The notes under the pieces are model-generated. The model ran no database searches. It had not been told where the DNA came from and was given only the letters and a program-made list of their open reading frames with translations. From Dehalococcoidales bacterium (GTDB lineage Bacteria; Chloroflexota; Dehalococcoidia; Dehalococcoidales; UBA5760): a stretch of 12,915 nucleotides of DNA. A program made the translations under genes and the position numbers. This document shows positions 1 to 6,582 of the stretch, one piece after another. The stretch spans positions 1-12,915 of the forward strand of contig JAGYOC010000082.1 of the NCBI GenBank assembly GCA_018399795.1. Direction: 5' to 3'. Within the stretch, counting starts at the first letter, position 1; every line of letters starts with the position of its first letter.

Positions 1-1585
1 TCTTCACCTTCCTCATTCCGTCGTTTATCATCGATGCCATTCCCTCGTTCAGGGCACTGGCCCGTATTTCGCTGCTCGACGCCTGTTTGATGAGAAGCGC
101 CCTGATATTGTCGCTTACCAGCAGTATTTCAAAAATACCGATACGGCCCAGGTAACCGGTATAGGAGCAGGCGGAACAGCCGGTACCGTAGAGGAATTCC
201 TTCCTCTCTTCTCCTGTCTCGCTCTGATAGGCCATTTGCTCTATCATCGGGGCTTCGATGGTGTGCGCGCAATCGGGGCAGATACGCCTTACCATTCTCT
301 GGGCGACAACGCCGATAACCGATGAGGCAATCAGGAATGGTTCCACTTTCAGGTCGATGAGCCGGGTGAGTACGCTTGCAGAGTCGCTGGCGTGGATGGA
401 GGAAAGCATCAGGTGGCCGGTCAGGGCCGACTGAACGGCGATACTGGTGGTCTCGGCATCACGAATCTCACCCACCATTATGATATCCGGGTCGAGGCGG
501 AGTATCGAGCGCAGCCCCTTGGCGAAGGTGATACCGGCCTGCGGGTTTATCTGGATCTGGTTGATGTCGCGAAAGCGGTACTCCGCAGGGTCTTCGATGG
601 TGATAATATTTCTGCCCATCGTGTCCAGCGAGTTGATGGAGGCGTACATAGTGGTGGTCTTGCCGGCACCCGTGGGTCCGCTGACCAGAATCATTCCGTA
701 TGGTACCTTGAGCAGTTTCTCGTACTTCTCCAGGCTATCTGGCAGTAAGCCAAGTTCGGATAGACCCAGGGTGGCTTGAGATTTGTCCAGCAAACGCAGT
801 ACCGCCATCTCGCCGACCACGGTTGGCGTGGTGGCAACACGTATGTCAATAGCTCTCCCCTTGGCATTGGTGGAAAACTGGCCGTCCTGGGCGTGGTGGT
901 GGTCGGCGATATTCATATCGGCCAGTATCTTTATCCGGGATATAATAGCCCGGTGGATGCTGAGGGGAAGAGACATCATATCGTTGAGCGTGCCGTCGAT
1001 ACGGTAGCGCACCCTCACACGGTCTTCCTGTGGCTCGATGTGGATATCGGAAGAGCGGGAGCGGACCGCTTCCTCGATAATGAGGTTGAGCGCCTGCGCC
1101 AGGGGGGCGTCGACGGCAATATCGGCCGCGAGGTTTTCATCGAGGGTATCACTGGGAACGGAAATATTGGAAATATGTTTCTCGATATCGCCGTAGCCCT
1201 TGTAGTTGAAGTCGATGGCGTTGCGGATTTCCCTGGCATCGGCGGCTACCGGCTTGATTCTTTTCTTGCTGTTTGCCGTGAAAGCTTCCAGGGCGAAGAT
1301 ATCGGTCGGGTCTGCCATCGCTACTTTCAGGGTATTGCCCGATATACTGAGTGGTATGGCATTGTAACGCCTGGCTATCACCTCCGGGATATATTGCAGA
1401 ACTTCGGGCGATATGGACTGCCTCATGGAATGGGAGTCGACCTTTCGCTGAGACTGCTTCTTATCCGTGGGTACTCCGTTCTCTTTTCCTGTATTCCCAG
1501 CGTTATTCTCTGGCGGATTGTCCTCCGGCCACGTATAATCTGCGGTGTAGGTGCGCTGTGATTTTTCTCTATTTTTATCGTCCAT
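1..1585 (-). CDS. Type II secretion / type IV pilus assembly ATPase (GspE/PilB family), 3' end missing
   Basis: Hexameric cytoplasmic ATPase that powers pilus or pseudopilus assembly or type II secretion at the inner membrane. Reading from ATG 1585, 528 residues are visible; the last few tens of residues lie beyond position 1. Residues 1-53 are polar and probably disordered. About 55-130 form an MshEN (GspE N-terminal) domain with the typical 'VAMADPTD'. Next come the SDIHIEP segment (Asp box), Walker A GPTGAGKT at 303-310, Walker B around 365-376 (DPDIIMVGEIRD), a His box, and a zinc tetracysteine motif with CxxC at 436/439 and 470/473. The tetracysteine and MshEN domains favour GspE/PilB over TadA or PilT. 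It lies 68 bp downstream of the LuxR-type gene on the same strand, with no obvious terminator between, so the two may be co-transcribed. The Shine-Dalgarno is weak. GspE and PilB cannot be separated here because the other assembly genes are outside the window. Confidence 0.95.
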   Translation of the reverse strand, partial: MDDKNREKSQRTYTADYTWPEDNPPENNAGNTGKENGVPTDKKQSQRKVDSHSMRQSISPEVLQYIPEVIARRYNAIPLSISGNTLKVAMADPTDIFALEAFTANSKKRIKPVAADAREIRNAIDFNYKGYGDIEKHISNISVPSDTLDENLAADIAVDAPLAQALNLIIEEAVRSRSSDIHIEPQEDRVRVRYRIDGTLNDMMSLPLSIHRAIISRIKILADMNIADHHHAQDGQFSTNAKGRAIDIRVATTPTVVGEMAVLRLLDKSQATLGLSELGLLPDSLEKYEKLLKVPYGMILVSGPTGAGKTTTMYASINSLDTMGRNIITIEDPAEYRFRDINQIQINPQAGITFAKGLRSILRLDPDIIMVGEIRDAETTSIAVQSALTGHLMLSSIHASDSASVLTRLIDLKVEPFLIASSVIGVVAQRMVRRICPDCAHTIEAPMIEQMAYQSETGEERKEFLYGTGCSACSYTGYLGRIGIFEILLVSDNIRALLIKQASSSEIRASALNEGMASMINDGMRKVK

Positions 1586-1653
1586 TTTCGAACCTGACTG
1601 CCGGCATTATCGGAAGGTAAGCCGGTACTTTGTCCTTATAACCATCCCTTTAG

Positions 1654-2349
1654 TCACCTTGGCTCCTTGCCGTTTCCATCTGCAGATATCCAGCTGCTCC
1701 GTATGGCCAGGGCAACGGCATGTGCCCGGTCATAGGCGTTCAGCTTGCGCAGGATGGCGCTGACATGGCTTTTGATGGTCTGCTCGCTTATACCCAGGGC
1801 CAGGCCGATTTCCTTGTTGGTATTGCCCTCGGCAATATACTGTATAATCTGGGTTTCACGGTTGGTAAGCGGGCCAGTGACATCCTTTATAGTCTTCTCT
1901 ACCGGCGCGTTGTTTTGAAAATGCTCCAGTAACCGCCCGGCAATTCGCGGCCGGGTCATCACGCTTTCGTTTATCGGGTACTCTCCCCCGCAGGCTCTCC
2001 TGATGGTGCTGACCAGCTCATTTGTCTCCACGCTCTTGCTCAGGCAGGCCACGGCTGCAGTCTTGATGACCTCGAAGAGCTCCTCGTCGTTGGGGTTGGG
2101 GCTGAGCATAATAACCTTGGTGTTGGGGTAGTACCTCGCTATTCTGCGGCTGAGCTCGAGGCCGCTGTGAGTACCAAGGTCCGAACCCAGCAGAACGATA
2201 TTGGGCGAACTGTTCTCGATTATCCTGAAGGGGTCCTGCGCCGGGTCACAGTCCAGTATCTCGAAATCAGCCTCACCGGATAATACCTGGCGGACCCCTG
2301 CCCGGAAAAAGGACTGTTCATCTATTATCATTATTACTATCTTGTTCAC
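1654..2349 (-). CDS. LuxR/NarL-family transcriptional regulator with an atypical receiver domain
   Basis: DNA-binding regulator of 231 residues: N-terminal receiver-like domain (about 2-118) and C-terminal GerE/LuxR helix-turn-helix (about 160-220, 'LTNRETQIIQYIAEG' and 'ISEQTIKSHV'). The start is taken as GTG 2349, giving MNKIVIMIIDEQ with a GGAGG seven bases upstream; TTG 2352 directly before it is possible but only four bases from the GGAGG. Numbered from GTG, the acidic pocket D10/E11, the switch Ser 83 and Lys 105 of a receiver are present. The position that normally holds the phosphorylated Asp, after beta strand 3 ('NIVLLGSD'), is Gly 55; the nearest acid is Asp 57. It may therefore be an orphan or phosphorylation-independent regulator. 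No histidine kinase is nearby. The secretion ATPase gene follows 68 bp downstream, so control of pili or secretion is possible but unproven. Confidence 0.93.
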   Translation of the reverse strand: MNKIVIMIIDEQSFFRAGVRQVLSGEADFEILDCDPAQDPFRIIENSSPNIVLLGSDLGTHSGLELSRRIARYYPNTKVIMLSPNPNDEELFEVIKTAAVACLSKSVETNELVSTIRRACGGEYPINESVMTRPRIAGRLLEHFQNNAPVEKTIKDVTGPLTNRETQIIQYIAEGNTNKEIGLALGISEQTIKSHVSAILRKLNAYDRAHAVALAIRSSWISADGNGKEPR

Positions 2350-2439
2350 CAAAATTCCTCCAATGCCAGGTTTTCTGCCCTGCTACCTGATATTTTACCA
2401 CCTCTACTATTATGTATACTAACTAACACATTATGCAAT

Positions 2440-2445
2440 ATTATA
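2440..2445 (-). promoter_or_regulatory. Possible -10 box upstream of the LuxR-type gene
   Basis: On the minus strand a perfect TATAAT lies about 90 bp before the regulator start, within the AT-rich gap 2353-2488. No good -35 hexamer stands 16-18 bp upstream, so this is only a candidate. It would give the regulator a long untranslated leader and its own transcription, separate from the helix-turn-helix gene upstream. Confidence 0.3.
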
Positions 2446-2488
2446 CTTTTATGATATACACGCTCTATTCTTAATCAGCCGAATATTT

Positions 2489-2677
2489 TTACACCGACTT
2501 CTCTACGAGAAACTCCTCAAGGTCCTTTTTGCTGAAACGCCGGTCTCCCCGGGATCCGATGCGGTAATTTTTCAGGATGCCCTGGTTGCTCCAGCGCCTC
2601 ACCGTGTTGATATGTACATTGAGGAGTTGTGCTACATCACTGGTTGTCAGCATATTTTCAATATTATTACTTGCCAT
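2489..2677 (-). CDS. Excisionase-family / BldC-like small helix-turn-helix protein
   Basis: A 62-residue protein made almost entirely of one MerR-like winged helix-turn-helix of the HTH_17/excisionase type. 'LTTSDVAQLLNVHINTVRRW' (about 10-29) is the helix-turn-helix, and 'RIGSRGDRRFSKKDLEEFL' (about 40-58) is the wing and last helix. Family knowledge: such stand-alone domains are phage or transposon excisionases or, like BldC of actinobacteria, chromosomal regulators. No integrase, attachment site or phage gene is seen here, so I favour a regulator. The leader before ATG 2677 is a purine-rich run with AAGGAG very close to the start and an AGGAG further up. It is transcribed toward the LuxR-type gene, 139 bp away. 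A 12-bp perfect palindrome in its likely promoter could be its own operator. Confidence 0.85.
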   Translation of the reverse strand: MASNNIENMLTTSDVAQLLNVHINTVRRWSNQGILKNYRIGSRGDRRFSKKDLEEFLVEKSV

Positions 2678-2725
2678 CTCTCCTTCTCTCTCCTCTCTTA
2701 AACTATCCTAACCTTACCTCTCCCA

Positions 2726-2754
2726 ATACTATCTTATCGGTATACCGAGCACAA
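2726..2754 (-). promoter_or_regulatory. Candidate promoter of the BldC-like gene with palindromic operator
   Basis: On the minus strand TTGTGC (2754-2749) and TAGTAT (2731-2726) are 17 bp apart. Each matches the sigma-70 consensus only partly. Filling the spacer next to the -35 box is the perfect 12-bp palindrome TCGGTATACCGA (2737-2748), placed where a dimeric repressor or MerR-type activator would bind. That role is inferred from position only. Confidence 0.4.
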
Positions 2755-3036
2755 TCACCCAAAGGGGGGGAGTGTGGATAGCAGGCCCTCCCGCGATAGT
2801 ATGAAAACAACCAGTAAGGCGGCGATTTAGATAGTTGCCCGGATTTAATTAACATCGCTTGCGAAGGCGGTTCTCAATGGTGGATGCGATGAAGGAAATG
2901 CCGGTCGTAGCTGAAGCGGCAACTCAGGGCGAAAACAGACAGGTCGTGCTGAAAAAGCAGACCCTGAGCAGAATATAATCTAAATGAAACTGTTGGTCAG
3001 GGATTGGGTCTGCATTACCACTATACTTCGTAACGA
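2755..3036. other. Intergenic stretch without a convincing gene
   Basis: Between the BldC-like gene and the end of the Ig-like surface protein gene there are about 360 bp without a supported gene (2678-3036). The side near 2755 holds the helix-turn-helix promoter. The side near 3000 holds a candidate terminator. The middle has a G7 run at 2764-2770 and nothing else I recognise. A 33-codon plus-strand frame at 2877-2978 was considered and not called. Confidence 0.5.
2952..3013 (-). terminator. Candidate intrinsic terminator of the Ig-like protein gene
   Basis: Reading the minus strand, GCAGACCC (3013-3006) pairs with GGGTCTGC (2964-2957), which is followed at once by five T (2956-2952). A neighbouring CCCTGA/TCAGGG pair can extend or compete with the stem. 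The loop is long, about 40 nt, which is unusual for an intrinsic terminator. It starts some 25 bp after the surface protein stop codon. Confidence 0.5.
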
Positions 3037-4767
3037 TTATGTCGATTTATTTTTCTGCATGCGGTAGATGAGAAAACCTATTGCAGCCACGACAGCTATC
3101 CAGATATAGCTGGTCTCTCCGGAGAACAGCACCGAACGGGAAGCTATGTAGAAAGAACGGGGGACGGACCAGTCGCTTTCATTGAAGGCGCCATCGACCG
3201 CCTTTACCCTCCAGTAATAGGCAATCGAGCCATCACGAGGCTCGACAGAGGTGTGATTCTCCTCGGTGGAATTATCCTGATTTGATTCCGTTTCTGCGGG
3301 AGTATCTACATCCACGCTATATCTTGGTAGCTCCTCTTCCTTACTAAGTGTGTACTCCGAATCTGTGAGGCCCTTCTTCTCCAAAACCAGGGTGCTGAAA
3401 TCTCTATCGGCGCTTATCTGGAGGCAATAGCTAACTCCGCTGGGGTCGGTAACATCCTGCCAGTCGAAGCGGGCTCTGGGATCCGCGTAATTCGTTGCGG
3501 CGGGCTCCAGTGGCACCGGCATCTGTGGGGGTTTTGACTCCATAACGAAAATCGAGCTTGCGGTGTTCTTGCCATCGGTTGCCGTAATAGTGTGGTTACC
3601 GGCAATGCTGGGTGGAACCGTTAAATCTATTGTGAATAGGCCGTTAGCGTCCGTCATTCCGGTGACGGAATTGCTGTTATCGTTGTAGGTGACGGTTACA
3701 ACTCTCTCGGGCAGGAAGTGTGTTCCGGAGACATCGAGCTGCATCCCCACATATCCGGGAGAGGCAGGGCTGGTAGCCGGGTCAACGCTTATCGCGGGAG
3801 GTATATCAAGTACGACCAGTTCGGCTTTGGCAGCGTTGTCTTTTTCATCACGGGCGGTGACTATGCTCGGTTCGCCACCGAAATATTCGGAATAATAGGG
3901 AACCTTGATGCTGCAGAAGAAGTTGCCTTTTTGATTGCTGTGCGGGGATACCGGGTTGGTGACAATCGGGTCGTTGTCGAGCTTGATGGTGATATCCGAG
4001 CGGTAGGCAAACCCTCTGCCCTCGATATGGACTGCCCCGTCAATTGTCTGTTGCGATGTGTTCAGCGTTATCGCTGGCTCTACCTTGAAATCTGCCTGTG
4101 GTTCATTCCCCGATTCATCGATGGTGGTTAAAGTGTGTTCTCCGGCGGTACTCTCCGGGATGATTACCGTGCACTGAAAGCTACCGTTCTCATCGGTGCC
4201 GGTATTGCCAAATATTATGTCTAGTTCTGATGTATCGAACCTGACGGTAATCTCCTGGTTCGGACGCATTTCCTCGCCGGTAACGGTAACCTCGGCGCCG
4301 GGAATCCCCTCTTCAGGTGCCAGCTCGATTTTACCCATGGTAACGGTAAAATAAGTTTTTGCAATTATATACTCACCACCCCGGTAGATAGCGTAAAAGT
4401 AGTAGGTACCGTTGAGTACTTCCTGGCTCTCTTCACCGTCATCGAGAAATTCTGGGATTTTGAAGCTGCGGGGGGAAACAAATTCTCCCCTATTGTCGAT
4501 GTTAACTTTGCCGACGCCCTCGTAAGCTCTAATTTTATCTACGATGTAATCGCCAACATCGAGTTTATTGCTGGAGAAATAGATATATAGCTGGCTGTTC
4601 TCGCTGAAGCCGTAGCCGTCTATATCGATTTCATCTCCGGTCTCGCCTTCCCCGGGTTCAAGGGTTAATGCGATGCCTTCCTCAGCATATGAGGGCGTTA
4701 ATGCCGTTATTGCCAGGAGAAAGGTGCCAGCCGAAAGCAGTATCGGGATAATCCTGTGATATTTCAT
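3037..4767 (-). CDS. Exported, membrane-anchored protein with Ig/IPT-like repeats and a fibronectin-III-like domain
   Basis: Unnamed 576-residue surface protein. Residues 1-28 form a signal peptide (basic start, hydrophobic core, 'PSYA' before EE). Four beta-sandwich repeats follow, starting near 31, 146, 232 and 325. They share features such as G-x-x-V-x-(V/I)-x-G-x-(G/H)-F and 'AGxHT(L/I)T', typical of IPT/TIG or other Ig-like folds. About 410-545 resembles a fibronectin-III domain ('FDWQDV', 'YCLQISADRDF', 'YYWRVKAVDGAFNESDWS'), interrupted by an acidic, Asn/Thr-rich insert at about 485-514. One transmembrane helix (about 552-570) and a short basic tail anchor it with the repeats outside the cell. 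There is no LPXTG signal. ATG 4767 has a good GGGGAG site. Likely role: adhesion, cell envelope or binding of an extracellular ligand; the exact function is unknown. It has its own promoter and terminator and so is probably transcribed alone. Confidence 0.88.
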   Translation of the reverse strand: MKYHRIIPILLSAGTFLLAITALTPSYAEEGIALTLEPGEGETGDEIDIDGYGFSENSQLYIYFSSNKLDVGDYIVDKIRAYEGVGKVNIDNRGEFVSPRSFKIPEFLDDGEESQEVLNGTYYFYAIYRGGEYIIAKTYFTVTMGKIELAPEEGIPGAEVTVTGEEMRPNQEITVRFDTSELDIIFGNTGTDENGSFQCTVIIPESTAGEHTLTTIDESGNEPQADFKVEPAITLNTSQQTIDGAVHIEGRGFAYRSDITIKLDNDPIVTNPVSPHSNQKGNFFCSIKVPYYSEYFGGEPSIVTARDEKDNAAKAELVVLDIPPAISVDPATSPASPGYVGMQLDVSGTHFLPERVVTVTYNDNSNSVTGMTDANGLFTIDLTVPPSIAGNHTITATDGKNTASSIFVMESKPPQMPVPLEPAATNYADPRARFDWQDVTDPSGVSYCLQISADRDFSTLVLEKKGLTDSEYTLSKEEELPRYSVDVDTPAETESNQDNSTEENHTSVEPRDGSIAYYWRVKAVDGAFNESDWSVPRSFYIASRSVLFSGETSYIWIAVVAAIGFLIYRMQKNKST

Positions 4768-4774
4768 TTCGCTC

Positions 4775-4790
4775 CCCTATAGAGATAGGG
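4775..4790 (-). promoter_or_regulatory. Small hairpin touching the ribosome binding site of the Ig-like protein gene
   Basis: In the leader just before the start codon CCCTAT-CTCT-ATAGGG forms a 6-bp stem with a 4-nt loop. Its right arm overlaps the beginning of the GGGGAG ribosome binding site. Folding could lower translation; this is inference from position. Confidence 0.35.
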
Positions 4791-4803
4791 TGTTTTAATA
4801 GGA

Positions 4804-4832
4804 ATATTAATGGCTAACCGGGTATGAGTCAA
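4804..4832 (-). promoter_or_regulatory. Promoter of the Ig-like protein gene
   Basis: Minus-strand TTGACT (4832-4827), a 17-bp spacer and TAATAT (4809-4804) form a good sigma-70-type promoter, about 37 bp before the start codon. The spacing is exact and five of six -35 bases match the consensus. Confidence 0.65.
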
Positions 4833-4991
4833 CCTCTGCGGGGATATCGGAGTGTTTTGTATTAACTGTATGGAATGTCTGATGCTACTGCGGGCATACC
4901 GGGGTGAAGTACTTGTTACGGAGGGCAAGACTTGTGCAGGTGAGCAGGGGGCAGTGTGCTAGATAGCAATGAGCCTGATCGACTGGCTGAT

Positions 4992-5068
4992 TGGCGACCC
5001 CGAGGGGATTCGAACCCCTGATCTCCACCGTGACAGGGTGGCATGTTAGGCCGCTACACCACGGGGCC
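4992..5068 (-). tRNA. tRNA-Asp (anticodon GTC)
   Basis: All cloverleaf parts are visible on the minus strand: acceptor GGCCCCG with CGGGGTC (one G-U pair), anticodon stem CCACC/GGTGG around the loop CTGTCAC with anticodon GTC, and T arm AGGGG-TTCGAAT-CCCCT. The discriminator base is G, and CCA is encoded at 4994-4992. Length is 77 nt with CCA. It has its own strong promoter just upstream. Confidence 0.97.
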
Positions 5069-5085
5069 GCTCGGCATGTTTTTAA

Positions 5086-5114
5086 AGTGTACCAAGCGGC
5101 GGGGATTGTGTCAA
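5086..5114 (-). promoter_or_regulatory. Promoter of tRNA-Asp
   Basis: On the minus strand a perfect TTGACA (5114-5109), a 17-bp spacer and TACACT (5091-5086) place transcription start about 10 bases before the tRNA. It points away from the rpsF promoter; the two -35 boxes are 40 bp apart. Confidence 0.75.
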
Positions 5115-5154
5115 GCCTGTTACCCCCTGTAAAATGGATACCTGGTCCGGTGTA

Positions 5155-5184
5155 TTGTTCGGGCGTCTGTTTATGTGATATAAT
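5155..5184 (+). promoter_or_regulatory. Promoter of the rpsF-ssb-rpsR operon
   Basis: A perfect -10 TATAAT at 5179-5184 is preceded by TGA, making an extended -10. A weaker -35 TTGTTC at 5155-5160 lies 18 bp upstream. The leader to rpsF would be only about 20 nt, too short for the S6:S18-binding leader structure found in some bacteria. Confidence 0.7.
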
Positions 5185-5210
5185 GGGCTACTAAATTTTT
5201 TGAGGAATGA

Positions 5211-5549
5211 ATGGTTACTAAGAAGAAGGCAGAAGAAGTTTACGAAGACAGAGGTGCGCCGCCACGTGGTTACGAACTGGTTGCCGTCATAAGCCCTGAG
5301 ATTGCCGATGAGCAGCTGGAAACAAGGATCAATGACATAAGCAATTTCATTACCGAAAGAGGTGGTGTTATCTCTGAGGTGGAACAGTGGGGTAAAAAGA
5401 AGCTTGCCTATGCTATAGGTGGTTTTGCAGAGGGGTATTATGTCCTTTATCGCTTTGAATTCAATCCCGGTCTCTGCAAGCAGTTGGAATCTAATCTGCA
5501 AATTGCTGAGGATATACTCAGGTTTCTTATGATAAGGTCGGATGGTTAA
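5211..5549 (+). CDS. rpsF: 30S ribosomal protein S6
   Basis: S6 binds with S18 to the central domain of 16S rRNA in the small ribosomal subunit. The 112-residue protein shows the S6 core: 'YELVAVISPE' (about 21-30), 'ISEVEQWGKKKLAYAI' and 'GYYVLYRFEF', then 'AEDILRFLMIR' at the end. About 18 charged residues precede the core, more than in most S6 proteins. ATG 5211 follows GAGGA by four bases; the neighbouring ATG at 5207 is out of frame. It is the first gene of the widely conserved rpsF-ssb-rpsR order, with ssb starting 56 bp downstream. Confidence 0.97.
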   Translation: MVTKKKAEEVYEDRGAPPRGYELVAVISPEIADEQLETRINDISNFITERGGVISEVEQWGKKKLAYAIGGFAEGYYVLYRFEFNPGLCKQLESNLQIAEDILRFLMIRSDG

Positions 5550-5605
5550 GTAAACGGCAAAGATTTTGCTACTGAGCCCGATAGAGAAAAAGGAGTATTG
5601 AGGTA

Positions 5606-6028
5606 ATGGCAAGCGTAAATAAGATGATAATCATTGGCAATCTTGGTAGTGAGCCGGAGATGCGGTTTTCTCCCAATGGTAACCCTGTGACCTCGTTTCG
5701 TGTCGCCACCAACCGGAAATATACTACCAGTCAGGGTGAGCGGAGAGAGGAAACGGAGTGGTTTACCGTGATTGCCTGGAACAGGCTGGCGGAACAGTGC
5801 AACCAGTTTTTATCCAAGGGAAGGCTGATATATGTTGAGGGAAGGTTGCGAACGCATACCTGGGATGGGCAGGACGGTGAAAAGCGCTTTCGCAATGAGG
5901 TTATCGCTGACCATGTGACATTCCTGCCCAACACAGTGGGTGGGGCTGGTTCGCCCACCGAGGGCGGTGAAAGAGAGACTGAGGCAGATAACGGCGATTT
6001 GAGCCCGGAAGATTTACCTTTTTCATAA
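5606..6028 (+). CDS. ssb: Single-stranded DNA-binding protein
   Basis: SSB coats single-stranded DNA during replication, repair and recombination. The 140-residue protein has an N-terminal OB fold (about 1-108; 'NKMIIIGNLGSEPEMRFSPNG', 'FRVATNRKY', 'TEWFTVIAWNRLAEQCNQFL', 'GRLIYVEGRLRTHTW'). A short Gly/Glu-rich linker follows, and the protein ends in 'EDLPFS', the acidic tip that recruits partner proteins in this family. The start has AAAGGAG and GAGG upstream. It sits between rpsF and rpsR, the usual place. The linker is short compared with many SSBs, and there is no sign of damage. Confidence 0.98.
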   Translation: MASVNKMIIIGNLGSEPEMRFSPNGNPVTSFRVATNRKYTTSQGERREETEWFTVIAWNRLAEQCNQFLSKGRLIYVEGRLRTHTWDGQDGEKRFRNEVIADHVTFLPNTVGGAGSPTEGGERETEADNGDLSPEDLPFS

Positions 6029-6062
6029 AATATTATAGTTAGCGAGGATATTACAGGTATTG

Positions 6063-6368
6063 GTGGAACGAAAAGCAAGTAGATTCAACAGCGGTAGGCC
6101 GAGAAGGAAATGGAGCGGGTCCGGTTATGGACACAAGCGACGCAAGGTTTGCGCATTTTGTGTAGCCAAGGCGAAGAAAATAGACTATAAGAACGCATCG
6201 AAGCTACAGCAATATATTACCGATAGGGGTAAGATTACTCCGCGACGTAAAACCGGTGTTTGTGCCCGTCACCAGCGTGCCCTGGCAATAGCTATCAAGC
6301 GGGCAAGGCACCTGGCATTGCTTCCCTATGTACCGGCGCACCTCTACCAGGCATCGAGTCAGGTATAA
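6063..6368 (+). CDS. rpsR: 30S ribosomal protein S18 (zinc-binding form)
   Basis: S18 partners S6 in the platform of the small ribosomal subunit. It is about 101 residues and strongly basic. 'KVCAFC' and 'TGVCARHQ' give Cys 30, Cys 33, Cys 67 and His 70 (from GTG), a likely zinc site of the C+ form of S18. The core '[26 protein letters not shown]' region is typical, ending with '[11 protein letters not shown]'. I choose GTG 6063, five bases after AGGT. TTG 6060 immediately before it is the alternative and adds one residue; its spacing to the AGG is too short, while a GAGGA lies 11 bases up. It is the last gene of the operon, followed by a terminator. Confidence 0.96.
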   Translation: MERKASRFNSGRPRRKWSGSGYGHKRRKVCAFCVAKAKKIDYKNASKLQQYITDRGKITPRRKTGVCARHQRALAIAIKRARHLALLPYVPAHLYQASSQV

Positions 6369-6460
6369 CACCGGTCTGGATTTGCTTTAATTTTGCAGGA
6401 GGATTGGGGGAAACCGCGCTGGTAACATAGTTTACGGTTTGATATATCGTGATGAACCGT

Positions 6461-6494
6461 TGCCCTTGTCTTTTTCAAAGGTGAGGGCATTTTT
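6461..6494 (+). terminator. Rho-independent terminator after rpsR
   Basis: TGCCCTTGTCTTT (6461-6473) pairs with AAAGGTGAGGGCA (6477-6489): 13 pairs including three G-U wobbles, a 3-nt loop and then five T. It ends the S6/SSB/S18 operon and separates it from the molybdenum cofactor operon. Confidence 0.88.
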
Positions 6495-6531
6495 CTATTT
6501 CCGAATAGTTTAACCTGCTCATCCCTGGTTA

Positions 6532-6559
6532 TTGACGTCCGTGGTACAATATTTATAAG
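6532..6559 (+). promoter_or_regulatory. Promoter of the mobA-moeA operon
   Basis: TTGACG (6532-6537), a 16-bp spacer and TATAAG (6554-6559) form a near-consensus sigma-70 promoter. The predicted transcript start near 6566 leaves a leader of only about 17 nt, so there is no room downstream of it for a molybdenum cofactor riboswitch. Confidence 0.6.
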
Positions 6560-6582
6560 GAAAGAGAAAAAGCTATTAAAAT

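Noticed and set aside
776..1561. Long plus-strand open frame opposite the secretion ATPase
   Set aside because: The minus-strand frame carries Walker A, Walker B and tetracysteine motifs, so this is a shadow frame.
2489..2677. Reading the helix-turn-helix protein as a mobile-element excisionase
   Set aside because: No integrase, attachment repeats or phage genes are visible, so a chromosomal BldC-like regulator is more likely.
2877..2978. 33-codon plus-strand frame starting ATG after AAGGCGG
   Set aside because: It has a passable ribosome binding site, but its end overlaps the arm of the likely minus-strand terminator, and the product resembles no protein I know. Too weak to call.
4871..4963. 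Thirty-codon plus-strand frame between the surface protein promoter and tRNA-Asp
   Set aside because: No Shine-Dalgarno, no plus-strand promoter seen, and an unremarkable product; consistent with chance.
5082..5612. 176-residue minus-strand frame across rpsF
   Set aside because: It lies opposite the clear S6 gene and its promoter, and runs toward tRNA-Asp; a shadow frame.
6397..6430. Strong AGGAGG followed one base later by TTG and a nine-codon frame
   Set aside because: Spacing is too short for initiation and the frame ends at once; probably an accidental purine run before the terminator.
6495..6582. Molybdenum cofactor riboswitch before mobA
   Set aside because: The gap is short, the likely transcript start leaves only about 17 nt of leader, and no matching stems were seen.
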